Assembly (NCBI GenBank): GCA_015061165.1
Contig: SUXC01000007.1
Span: forward strand, 55,897-119,896
Length of the DNA: 64,000 nt
Source of the DNA: Bacteroidales bacterium
Lineage (GTDB): Bacteria; Bacteroidota; Bacteroidia; Bacteroidales; Paludibacteraceae
Direction of reading: 5' to 3'
The position numbers were made by a program, and so were the translations under genes. Below, piece by piece: positions 8,082 through 16,753 of the stretch. The notes below the pieces were generated by a model. The model was not told where the DNA came from, searched no databases, and worked only from the letters and a program-made list of their open reading frames with translations. Position 1 is the first letter of the stretch. Every line of letters begins with the position of its first letter.

Positions 8082-9101
8082 ATGGGACTTTTTTCGTTTA
8101 CACAAGAGATTGCTATTGACCTCGGAACGGCGAACACCATCATCATCTGCGATGATAAAGTGGTCGTAGATGAGCCATCAGTGGTAGCAATCAGTGCAGC
8201 CGACAACAAGATGGTGGCCGTAGGTCGTCGTGCACAACAGATGATTGGTAAAGGAGGTAACTTGATTCGTACCGTTCGCCCTCTGCGCGATGGTGTGATA
8301 GCCGACTTCTATGCCTGCGAGATGATGATTCGAGGTATGATAAAGATGATTCCTAAGCAAAATCGCCTATTCACTCCCAGTATCCGTATGGTGGTATGTA
8401 TCCCATCTGGTAGTACCGAAGTGGAGATTCGTGCCGTTCGCGACAGCAGCGAGCACGCAGGCGCACGCGAGGTATATATGATTTACGAGCCAATGGCGGC
8501 TGCTATCGGTATGGGCATTGATGTAGAGCAACCTGAAGGCTGCATGGTGGTAGATATAGGTGGTGGTACTACCGAGATTGCCGTAATGTCGTTGGGCGGA
8601 ATCGTGGCGAATAAATCCATCAAGATTGCGGGCGATGACCTGAACCGCGACATTGTAGAGTACATGGGTCGTACACACAACCTGCGCATTGATGAGCCTA
8701 CAGCAGAGCGCATTAAGATGCAAGTGGGTTCTGCTTTGCCCGAACTGGAAGAGGCTCCAGAGGATTATATGGTAATCGGTCCTAACAAAGTAACAGCATT
8801 GCCAATGCAAGTGCCAATCAGCTACCAAGAGATTGCCCACTGCATGGACAAGAGTATCGCAAAGATTGAAAGCGCTATCTTGCAAGCCCTGGAGGCAACC
8901 CCAAGCGAGTTGTATGCCGACATCGTGAAACGTGGTATCTATCTAACTGGTGGTGGTGCACTGCTACACGGACTCAGCAAACGACTCACTGACAAAATCA
9001 CCATACCATTCCACGTGGCAGAAGATCCACTGCACGCCGTGGCTCGAGGTACAGGTGTGGCTCTCAAAAACGTACACAACTTTGGCTTCTTGATTCGATA
9101 A
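8082..9101 (+). CDS. mreB: rod shape-determining protein MreB
   Basis: A 339-residue actin-like ATPase that forms membrane-bound filaments and guides the elongation machinery. Actin-fold signatures are present: phosphate-1 loop DLGTANTIIICDD (residues 13-25), phosphate-2 VVDIGGGTTEIAV (about 161-173) and the adenosine-binding LTGGGALLHGL (about 286-296). Full family length. The start follows a promoter at 7949-7980. First gene of a plus-strand operon with mreC, mreD, mrdA and rodA. The N-terminal FSFTQEIAIDL has the usual hydrophobic membrane-touching residues. Confidence 0.98.
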   Translation: MGLFSFTQEIAIDLGTANTIIICDDKVVVDEPSVVAISAADNKMVAVGRRAQQMIGKGGNLIRTVRPLRDGVIADFYACEMMIRGMIKMIPKQNRLFTPSIRMVVCIPSGSTEVEIRAVRDSSEHAGAREVYMIYEPMAAAIGMGIDVEQPEGCMVVDIGGGTTEIAVMSLGGIVANKSIKIAGDDLNRDIVEYMGRTHNLRIDEPTAERIKMQVGSALPELEEAPEDYMVIGPNKVTALPMQVPISYQEIAHCMDKSIAKIESAILQALEATPSELYADIVKRGIYLTGGGALLHGLSKRLTDKITIPFHVAEDPLHAVARGTGVALKNVHNFGFLIR

Positions 9102-9114
9102 ACGTCGGTAAGAA

Positions 9115-9924
9115 ATGCGCAACCTGCTACAGTTTCTGGCACGATATAGCAACTTCCTAATATTTCTGATATTGGAAGTTGTTGCGTTTATACTGATAAC
9201 CTCTACGCATAAATATCAACATAGTGCGGTGTGGTCATCAGCCAATAGGCTTGCAGCAGGTACAGAAAACATAATGACCACTATCGGGGATTATTTTCGC
9301 CTCCAACAAGACAACCAACGATTAGCAGAGGAAAACGCACAATTGCGCAACCAATTGATTGCGCAAGCCAATCAGTTGGAAGCGATAGCAGAACGAGATA
9401 GTCAGTATGTATATTCGCAATTGGATTGGGAATACATACCCGCCAAAGTGGTTCGCATAACCACCCATAATCAGCATAACTACCTGACTATCAACAAAGG
9501 ATTACGCGATAGTATTCAGGTGGATATGGGTGTGGTTAGCAAAGATGGTGTAGTGGGTATAGTGAGTGCTGTGGGAGAAAAATACTCATTGGTAGTGCCA
9601 ATCATTCATGTGGGCATGAACCTGAGTTGTAGGCTAAAGACAAACAACTATATCGGACGCACCCAATGGAACGGTATGCGCTATGATGAAGTGGCATTGG
9701 AAGATATATCTCGCCATGTGTCTGTCAATGTGGGAGATACAGTCGTAACAAGCGGACTGACTAATGTTTTCCCCGAAGGCATAATGGTGGGAACCGTATT
9801 GGAAACCGAGATAACTGAAAACGACAACTATCATCGCACAAAACTGCAAATAGCCACAGACTATAAGTCTATCAAATACGTACAAGTAATTCGTAATCGT
9901 ACACCCTATCAAGAAAAAGAATAA
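9115..9924 (+). CDS. mreC: rod shape-determining protein MreC
   Basis: A 269-residue bitopic inner membrane protein. One membrane segment lies at residues 12-30 (NFLIFLILEVVAFILI), followed by a periplasmic coiled coil at about 60-95 (LAEENAQLRNQLIAQANQLE) and the beta-rich MreC domain with GVVSKDGVVGIVSAVGEKY. It couples MreB filaments to MreD, PBP2 and RodA in the periplasm. It starts 13 bp after the mreB stop. Confidence 0.96.
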   Translation: MRNLLQFLARYSNFLIFLILEVVAFILITSTHKYQHSAVWSSANRLAAGTENIMTTIGDYFRLQQDNQRLAEENAQLRNQLIAQANQLEAIAERDSQYVYSQLDWEYIPAKVVRITTHNQHNYLTINKGLRDSIQVDMGVVSKDGVVGIVSAVGEKYSLVVPIIHVGMNLSCRLKTNNYIGRTQWNGMRYDEVALEDISRHVSVNVGDTVVTSGLTNVFPEGIMVGTVLETEITENDNYHRTKLQIATDYKSIKYVQVIRNRTPYQEKE

Positions 9925-10416
9925 ATGACTTTCCTCCGAGAAATAGGACGACTATTGTTGGTGTTTGCATTGCAGGTACTACTATTTGACCATCTATATA
10001 TTGGTAGTTGGGGAATAGTGATGATGTATATCCTATTTCTCATCAATCTGCCAGTACGTATCCCTCGTTGGGCAGAGATGTTGATAGGGCTATGTGTAGG
10101 TCTGATGATAGATGTATGGCATTCATCTCTTGGCATACATATTGCCGCATGCGTCGCACTAAGTTTTGTACGTCCGCTACTACTCAGCAAAGCAGTACAA
10201 GATATAGAACGCATCAAAGATAATATATCTATCCAAACTATCGGAAGAATAGAATACACGAAATGCGCTGTCATATTGACAGTGTTGCACCATTTCATCG
10301 TGTTTTCGTTGGAGACATGGAACATACAATTCTGGTGGATTGTTCTGCTGCAAACACTCGTAAGTAGCATAATGACTCTGTGCATCATATTGGGATACGA
10401 ATACCTAAAGCGATAA
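9925..10416 (+). CDS. mreD: rod shape-determining protein MreD
   Basis: A 163-residue polytopic membrane protein with about five hydrophobic segments. Its ATG directly follows the mreC stop, and the size and position match MreD. The stretch WAEMLIGLCVGLMIDVWHSS fits the family's conserved segment 3. MreD sequences are poorly conserved, so the assignment leans on gene order as well as on topology. Confidence 0.9.
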   Translation: MTFLREIGRLLLVFALQVLLFDHLYIGSWGIVMMYILFLINLPVRIPRWAEMLIGLCVGLMIDVWHSSLGIHIAACVALSFVRPLLLSKAVQDIERIKDNISIQTIGRIEYTKCAVILTVLHHFIVFSLETWNIQFWWIVLLQTLVSSIMTLCIILGYEYLKR

Positions 10417-10417
10417 C

Positions 10418-12259
10418 ATGATCAACGATACACTATATAGGCGCAAGTATCTCATCGGAGGCATCGCAGTGGTGGTGGTGCTGGTGTATATCGTTCGACT
10501 ATTTATGCTACAGGTGGTGGATCAATCTACTCAAGCAAAAGCCGAAAAGAACGCCCAACTACGCCAAACTATCTACCCTTCACGCGGACTGATTTATGAT
10601 AGAAACGGTGAATTGTTGGTGGCTAATCAACCTATCTATGAGGTAACTATGATTGTGCGCGAGATGATGCAAGAACCTTTTGATACGCTCGGACTATGCA
10701 ACGCCCTGAATATATCCCGCGATTCGTTTGAGATACGTATGCTAAACATGACCAATCGCAAGAAAAACAGAGGATATTCTCGCTACTCACCACAAGTATT
10801 TATGCCTAACCTCAGCCAAGAGGAAATAGCACAGTTACAACAAGAGAAATATAAATACCCCGGAGTGGATATCCGTATCCGTACGCTACGCGACTATACC
10901 TATCCTATTGCTTCGCATATCTTAGGCAATGTAGGAGAGGTGAATTACAACGATATTGAACGCGATGATTATTATGCTGTAGGCGACTACTCTGGGCGCG
11001 ATGGAATCGAGCGAACCTACGAAAACGAACTACGCGGAAAAAAGGGCGTAGAGGTGTTTATGCGTGACTCACGCGGTCGCATACAAGGTTCATATATGCA
11101 GGGGCAACTGGACTGCGAAGCAGAAGCAGGAACCGACCTATACCTGAGTATTGACCGCAAAACACAACAATTGGCGGAAGACCTAATGCAAAATAAAATA
11201 GGCAGTATCGTGGCTATTGAACCTGCAACAGGCGAAATCATTGCTATGATCAGTGCCCCTAATTGGAACCCACGCCAGTTGGTCGGCAAAGAACGTTCTA
11301 CCAACTACCAACAACTACTCAATGATCCACATAAACCTCTGATGAATAGGGCTACACAAGCACAATATGCCCCTGGTTCAACATTCAAGATCCTACAAGC
11401 ATTGGCAGCATTGCAAGAAGGTGCTATCACACCTAATACAAAATATCCATGCAACGGACAGACCTCCACTCCCATCAAATGTACACACAATCATGGTAGT
11501 CCTGTGGATTTGGAAGAGGGTATAGAGCAGAGTTGCAACCCATACTTTTGGGCACTTTATCGCGACTTGCTACAGCAAGACGGCTACGAAGATGGGCACG
11601 TACACTTTAAGGAACACTACAACGATTGGAGGGAGATAATAGCCAGTTTCGGATTAGGCGAACGATTCGCCAATACAGATATTCGGGAACAAGCCAAAGG
11701 TTATCTGCCTACAACTGAGTTCTATAATAGAATCTATGGACAAAAGGGCTGGAAAGCCATAACGATTCGCTCACTGTCCATCGGACAAGGAGAGATATTG
11801 GTTACTCCGCTACAATTAGCCAATCAAGCAGCTGCTATTGCCAATAAGGGATACTACATAACGCCACACTTTAACCGAAACGACTCGATGAAATCGGATA
11901 TTCATACCACTTTGGTAGATTCTATTCACTTTGACGTAGTGCATCGTGGTATGGAACGTGTGATGACTAATGGTACTGGACGCTGGTATAATATCCCTGA
12001 ACTGCAAATGTGTGGCAAGACAGGTACCGTACAGAACCCTCATGGTGAAGATCATGCCCTATTCATCGGTTTTGCCCCAAAAGATAATCCACAGATTGCT
12101 GTGGCTGTAGCTGTGGAAAATGCAGGCTTTGGAGCTACTTGGGCATGCCCAATGGCCACATTGGTCATGGAGCAGTATTTGACCGGTGAAATCAAACGAA
12201 ATGCGCTCTATGAGCGTATGGTGAATGCTAATTTGATAGACAAATCAGATGAGGAATAA
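10418..12259 (+). CDS. mrdA: penicillin-binding protein 2 (class B transpeptidase)
   Basis: A 613-residue elongasome transpeptidase. An N-terminal membrane anchor (about 12-32) is followed by the pedestal domain with RGLIYDRNGELLVANQP and then the transpeptidase domain. Active-site motifs: SxxK as PGSTFKIL (about residue 323), SxN as EQSCNPYFW (about 372) and KTG as CGKTGTVQNPHG (about 530). It cross-links new peptidoglycan together with RodA, encoded next with an 11 bp overlap. Confidence 0.97.
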   Translation: MINDTLYRRKYLIGGIAVVVVLVYIVRLFMLQVVDQSTQAKAEKNAQLRQTIYPSRGLIYDRNGELLVANQPIYEVTMIVREMMQEPFDTLGLCNALNISRDSFEIRMLNMTNRKKNRGYSRYSPQVFMPNLSQEEIAQLQQEKYKYPGVDIRIRTLRDYTYPIASHILGNVGEVNYNDIERDDYYAVGDYSGRDGIERTYENELRGKKGVEVFMRDSRGRIQGSYMQGQLDCEAEAGTDLYLSIDRKTQQLAEDLMQNKIGSIVAIEPATGEIIAMISAPNWNPRQLVGKERSTNYQQLLNDPHKPLMNRATQAQYAPGSTFKILQALAALQEGAITPNTKYPCNGQTSTPIKCTHNHGSPVDLEEGIEQSCNPYFWALYRDLLQQDGYEDGHVHFKEHYNDWREIIASFGLGERFANTDIREQAKGYLPTTEFYNRIYGQKGWKAITIRSLSIGQGEILVTPLQLANQAAAIANKGYYITPHFNRNDSMKSDIHTTLVDSIHFDVVHRGMERVMTNGTGRWYNIPELQMCGKTGTVQNPHGEDHALFIGFAPKDNPQIAVAVAVENAGFGATWACPMATLVMEQYLTGEIKRNALYERMVNANLIDKSDEE

Positions 12260-13709
12260 CAGAAGCATTATATCGGGTATTGATTGGTGGACAATTGTGT
12301 TGTTCCTCGTGATTGCGTTATTCGGTTGGCTGAATATATATGGGTCGAGTTATTCGTTCGACCAAACCAGTATTTGGGACTTTTCTAACCGAGCAGGCAA
12401 GCAATTGGTGTGGCTCGCCACGGCAGTAGTGATGGGCGGAATCATACTGATGATAGAGGAGAAAACCTATGACGTATTAGGATATATCTTTTATGCAGTA
12501 ATGATTGTACTGCTGATTATTACACCTCTTTTTGCACGGGATATCAAGGGTTCGCTATCATGGCTCACATTAGGACCAATTAGTTTGCAACCCGCAGAGT
12601 TTGCCAAATGTTTCACGGCTATAGCAGTAGCCAAATATATGAGTAGATACGGGTACAAAGTAAGAGATTTACGCGATTTAATCGTACCTTTCTTATTAAT
12701 AGGTGTGCCTATGTTGATTATCATGGTGGCGCAGCGTGAAACAGGTTCGGCATTGGTGTTTATATCCTTCCTGTTGGCATTCTATCGGCAAGGTATGTCT
12801 GGATATGTTTTGAGTTGGGGAGTGGCAAGCATATTGCTATTTATTCTGGTGATTCGTTTTGGTGAAACGACATTACCTTTTGGAATGGGCAATGTAGGTA
12901 TATTGGTTAGTACTCTTATAATCCATGTGATTGTTTTAGGACTATTGATAGCCAAAGAGAAAGATTTGCGTACAGCTATTATCGTGGCATTAGGAGTAGC
13001 ATTCTGCTATGGAATAGGATTGCTTATAAATATTTGGATAACAGTAGATTTCAACTTTATAGCGATAGCCAGTTTAGCGTATGTAGCCATATTTTTGCTA
13101 TTACAAGCTGTGAAAAAACGCAAGAGTAGTATGGGCTGGATAATTGGGTTTGTCATGATTTCTACTCTACTCTGCCAAGGATGTGACTATGCTTTCCACA
13201 AAATTCTGCAACCTCACCAACGCATTCGTATTGAGGTATTATTGGGTATGAAAGATGATCCGCATGGTGCAGGATATAATGTGAATCAATCGCTGATTGC
13301 TATAGGTTCGGGACAAGCGACAGGAAAGGGTTTCCTACAAGGCACACAAACCAAACTGAAGTTTGTGCCCGAACAAGATACAGACTTTATCTTTTGCACA
13401 GTGGGTGAAGAATGGGGATTTGTGGGGTCGGCAGGATTATTGTTGTTATATTTAGCATTGATACTACGTATTATATATATTGCTGAACGTCAGCGAGATA
13501 AATTTAGTATGATATATGCATACTGCGTGGCGGGTATATTATTGTTCCACGTAACAATCAATATTGGCATGGTGCTTGGATTGTTGCCTGTGATTGGTAT
13601 TCCGTTGCCATTCTTCAGCTATGGTGGCTCTTCGCTATGGGGATTCACAATACTACTGGCGATTATGTTACGAATGGATGCTGCGCGAGTGAATAAGATG
13701 CAGGGATAA
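12249..13709 (+). CDS. rodA: rod shape-determining glycosyltransferase RodA (SEDS)
   Basis: A 486-residue SEDS peptidoglycan polymerase with about ten to twelve membrane segments. Family markers are SLSWLTLGPISLQPAEFAK, FVPEQDTDFIFCTVGEEWG and the C-terminal PFFSYGGSSLWG. It is longer than E. coli RodA (about 370) because of an extra ~100-residue membrane region in the middle (about residues 190-300), as seen in other Bacteroidota RodA proteins. It overlaps mrdA by 11 bp and its stop overlaps the next start. Confidence 0.96.
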   Translation: MRNNRSIISGIDWWTIVLFLVIALFGWLNIYGSSYSFDQTSIWDFSNRAGKQLVWLATAVVMGGIILMIEEKTYDVLGYIFYAVMIVLLIITPLFARDIKGSLSWLTLGPISLQPAEFAKCFTAIAVAKYMSRYGYKVRDLRDLIVPFLLIGVPMLIIMVAQRETGSALVFISFLLAFYRQGMSGYVLSWGVASILLFILVIRFGETTLPFGMGNVGILVSTLIIHVIVLGLLIAKEKDLRTAIIVALGVAFCYGIGLLINIWITVDFNFIAIASLAYVAIFLLLQAVKKRKSSMGWIIGFVMISTLLCQGCDYAFHKILQPHQRIRIEVLLGMKDDPHGAGYNVNQSLIAIGSGQATGKGFLQGTQTKLKFVPEQDTDFIFCTVGEEWGFVGSAGLLLLYLALILRIIYIAERQRDKFSMIYAYCVAGILLFHVTINIGMVLGLLPVIGIPLPFFSYGGSSLWGFTILLAIMLRMDAARVNKMQG

Positions 13710-14152
13710 TGGCTGAGCATAATATCATAGGACAGATTGGCGAGGAGTTGGCTGCCAAAATCATGCGAAAGAAAGGGTTTCGCGTGGTGGATATGAATTG
13801 GAAGTTTAGGAATCTGGAGATGGATGTAATAGCAGTAAGTAGGAAGGAGATAGTTTTCGTGGAGGTGAAGACACGCACAACCTCGTTTGGTGGCAAACGT
13901 CCCGAAGAGTATGTGGATGAACTGAAACGTCGGCGAATAGCAGCAGCTGCCAATGCGTATATTAAGTATCATAAGATAGAATTAGTGCCACGTTTCGATA
14001 TTATAGGCATTACGATGGATGCTGACACACACGAAGTGAAGGAAGTAACACACTTGGAGGATGCTTTTCTGCCACCCCAACGAACGATAGGCAAAAACAG
14101 TTTTAGCGGACAAGGGAGATGGCATCATAGAAACAGAGTAATTGGAAAGTAA
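13709..14152 (+). CDS. YraN/UPF0102 family nuclease-like protein
   Basis: A 147-residue protein with the restriction-endonuclease-like core of the YraN family: GEELAAKIMRKKGFRVVDMN, then EMDVIAVSRKEIVFVEVKTR (D..ExK catalytic pattern). The C-terminal ~25 residues (PPQRTIGKNSFSG) extend beyond the usual family length and are basic. The start overlaps the rodA stop (TAATG). The physiological substrate of the family is not known; roles in DNA processing are proposed. Confidence 0.9.
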   Translation: MAEHNIIGQIGEELAAKIMRKKGFRVVDMNWKFRNLEMDVIAVSRKEIVFVEVKTRTTSFGGKRPEEYVDELKRRRIAAAANAYIKYHKIELVPRFDIIGITMDADTHEVKEVTHLEDAFLPPQRTIGKNSFSGQGRWHHRNRVIGK

Positions 14153-14164
14153 GTGATTGATAAT

Positions 14165-16039
14165 ATGGAATTTAAGTACGATATTATTGTAGTAGGTGCA
14201 GGACATGCCGGCTGCGAGGCAGCCAGTGCAGCTGCTCGTATGGGCAGCAAGACATTGCTCATCACGATGGACATGAACAAGATTGGTCAGATGAGTTGTA
14301 ATCCTGCTGTTGGTGGAATAGCTAAAGGTCAGATAGTCAGAGAGATAGATGCAATGGGTGGACAAATGGGTATTGTGACGGATAGGAGTGCTATTCAGTT
14401 TCGTATGCTCAATCGCAGCAAAGGTCCTGCTATGTGGAGTCCGCGTAGTCAGAGCGATAGAAAACGCTTTATCGAGGAATGGGTGAATATCCTGACGGAC
14501 ACACCTAATCTGGATATCTGGCAAGACACGGTGGTGGAGTTGGTGATAAAAGACGGTGAAGTAAAGGGAGTTAAGACATTGCTCGGTATAGAGATGCAAG
14601 CAAAGGCGGTGATATTGACCAATGGTACTTTCTTGAATGGCCTATTGCACTTTGGGCGCACACAGATTGAGGGAGGAAGAATATCGGAGCCAAGTAGTTT
14701 TGGCATCACAGAGCAGTTGCGCCAGTTGGGATTTGCGACCGATAGAATGAAGACGGGTACACCTGCGCGTATAGATAAAAGAAGTATTGATTTCTCGCAG
14801 ATGACTGAGCAGTTGGGCGATAACGATAGTCATCAGTTCTCGTATTTAGATACCGTACAACGCCAGCTGAAGCAGATGAGCTGCTGGATTACTTATACCA
14901 ATACTCAGACGCACGATGTACTGCGTGGTGGATTAGAAGACTCGCCATTGTATAATGGTCAGATACAGAGTATTGGTCCGAGATACTGCCCAAGTATAGA
15001 GACAAAGATTGTTACTTTTGCAGAGAAAGATGCGCACCAGTTGTTCTTGGAGCCAGAGGGTGTAGATTCGAATGAATATTATGTAAATGGTTTCTCCTCT
15101 TCCCTACCCTGGCAGACACAATGGCAAGCATTGCGCACGGTAAAGGGATTGGAGAATGCGGTGTTGTATCGCCCTGGCTATGCAATAGAATACGATTTCT
15201 TTGACCCAACACAATTGCTGCATACACTGGAGACAAAGATGATTAAGAACCTCTTCTTTGCAGGACAGATCAATGGTACTACGGGTTATGAGGAGGCAGC
15301 AGGTCAAGGATTGGTGGCTGGTGTGAATGCGCATCAGAATATCACAGGTGGTGCACCATTCACTTTAGCAAGAGATGAGAGCTATATCGGTGTGCTGATT
15401 GATGATTTGGTGAACAAAGGTGTGGATGAACCATATCGTATGTTTACTTCACGGGCAGAGTACCGTATCTTGCTGCGCCAAGATAATGCAGACGCTCGAT
15501 TGACGGAACGTAGTTATGAGTTGGGCTTGGCAGACGACTATCGTTTGTCTTTGCTAAGGAGTAAGCAAGCAGGCGAGCAAGCATTGACGGAAATGCTACG
15601 CAACACCTCTGTGAAGGGTAAAGACATAAATGCGTATTTGAATGCAATGGGCTATGGCGATTTGCAACAAACGAGCAAGTTGATTGATATTGTAGCGCGT
15701 CCCAATATCACTATTATGGGCTTGGCAGAAGTGGTTACTGAACTAAAAGAGAAGATTGAGCAACTGGGCAGCAGAAGCGAGGAAATTGTAGAGAGTGCAG
15801 AGATTAATATCAAGTACAAAGGGTATATTGAGCGCGAACGACTGGCAGCAGATAAGTTGCAACGCCTGAATAATATCCACTTGCCAAAGGATTTTGACTA
15901 CAATAGCGTACAGTCACTGAGCACCGAAGCACGTCAGAAGCTCAGTCGCATTAAGCCAGGAACTATTGGTGAGGCAAGCAGAATACCCGGTGTAAGCCCC
16001 AATGATATTAGCGTATTATTAGTACTGATGGGTAGATAA
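14165..16039 (+). CDS. mnmG: tRNA uridine-5-carboxymethylaminomethyl modification enzyme MnmG (GidA)
   Basis: About 624 residues, the usual length. MnmG works with MnmE, FAD and methylene-THF to modify U34 of tRNAs. Signatures: FAD-binding GAGHAGCEAASAAA, MSCNPAVGGIAKGQ, GPRYCPSIETKIVTFAEKD and GTTGYEEAAGQGL, with the helical C-terminal domain ending in SRIPGVSPNDISVLLV. I chose the ATG at 14165, which starts right before the conserved core; a GTG at 14153 is in frame and would add four residues. In many bacteria this gene lies near the replication origin. Confidence 0.96.
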   Translation: MEFKYDIIVVGAGHAGCEAASAAARMGSKTLLITMDMNKIGQMSCNPAVGGIAKGQIVREIDAMGGQMGIVTDRSAIQFRMLNRSKGPAMWSPRSQSDRKRFIEEWVNILTDTPNLDIWQDTVVELVIKDGEVKGVKTLLGIEMQAKAVILTNGTFLNGLLHFGRTQIEGGRISEPSSFGITEQLRQLGFATDRMKTGTPARIDKRSIDFSQMTEQLGDNDSHQFSYLDTVQRQLKQMSCWITYTNTQTHDVLRGGLEDSPLYNGQIQSIGPRYCPSIETKIVTFAEKDAHQLFLEPEGVDSNEYYVNGFSSSLPWQTQWQALRTVKGLENAVLYRPGYAIEYDFFDPTQLLHTLETKMIKNLFFAGQINGTTGYEEAAGQGLVAGVNAHQNITGGAPFTLARDESYIGVLIDDLVNKGVDEPYRMFTSRAEYRILLRQDNADARLTERSYELGLADDYRLSLLRSKQAGEQALTEMLRNTSVKGKDINAYLNAMGYGDLQQTSKLIDIVARPNITIMGLAEVVTELKEKIEQLGSRSEEIVESAEINIKYKGYIERERLAADKLQRLNNIHLPKDFDYNSVQSLSTEARQKLSRIKPGTIGEASRIPGVSPNDISVLLVLMGR

Positions 16040-16080
16040 TTCGGTGTAAAGATTAAAGTTTATAGTTTAAAGGCATGGGG

Positions 16081-16096
16081 TGTTCCACGTGGAACG
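16081..16096. promoter_or_regulatory. parS-like palindrome (putative ParB/Spo0J site)
   Basis: TGTTCCACGTGGAACG contains the perfect 14-bp palindrome GTTCCACGTGGAAC. It agrees with the bacterial parS consensus (TGTTtCACGTGaAACA and the pseudomonad form TGTTCCACGTGGAACA). It lies in the gap between mnmG and apt, and I see no second complete copy in the window. Confidence 0.7.
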
Positions 16097-16131
16097 TTAT
16101 CTATATTTGTAATAATAAAAATAATTAAGAT

Positions 16132-16656
16132 ATGAAACAAGAAGAGATTATCGCGCATATTCGCGACGTGAAGGATTTTCCTGTAGAGGGAATTGTATTT
16201 AAGGACATTACTACTGTGCTGAGTAATCCAGAGTATTTGAAATGGATGAAAGATGAGATTGCCAACTTGTATCGTGCATACGGTATTACAAAAGTGGTGG
16301 GTATTGAGTCGCGCGGGTTTATTTTGGCTCCTGCGGTGGCTATGGAATTAGGTGCGGGATTTGTGCCTATCCGCAAACCCGGTAAATTGCCAGCAGAAAC
16401 AATAGAGGTAAGTTATGCAAAGGAATATGGCGTAGATACTATTCAGATTCATGCAGATGCACTGAATGAAAATGATGTGGTGCTGCTGCATGACGACTTG
16501 TTGGCTACTGGTGGCTCGATGGCTGCTGCGCTGGAACTGGTAAAGAAATTCAATGTAAAGAAAGTGTATATCAACTTTATTATTGAATTGGAGTTCTTGA
16601 ATGGCAGAAAAGTGTTCGGTAATGATGTAGAGGTTAGTAGCTTGCTGAGTTGCTAA
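16132..16656 (+). CDS. apt: adenine phosphoribosyltransferase
   Basis: A 174-residue purine-salvage enzyme that makes AMP from adenine and PRPP. Type I phosphoribosyltransferase fold with the substrate segment ESRGFILAPAVA (about residues 62-73) and the PRPP loop VVLLHDDLLATGGSM (about 119-133). Full length. It lies between mnmG and uvrC, an order shared with other Bacteroidales. Confidence 0.96.
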   Translation: MKQEEIIAHIRDVKDFPVEGIVFKDITTVLSNPEYLKWMKDEIANLYRAYGITKVVGIESRGFILAPAVAMELGAGFVPIRKPGKLPAETIEVSYAKEYGVDTIQIHADALNENDVVLLHDDLLATGGSMAAALELVKKFNVKKVYINFIIELEFLNGRKVFGNDVEVSSLLSC

Positions 16657-16753
16657 ACCTTGAGCAAGGAATCAAGAATAAGGAGCAAAGACAAATTAGT
16701 AACACCAAAATCAATGTACTGATTTGTAATTTGCTCCGATTTTATCGGAATAA

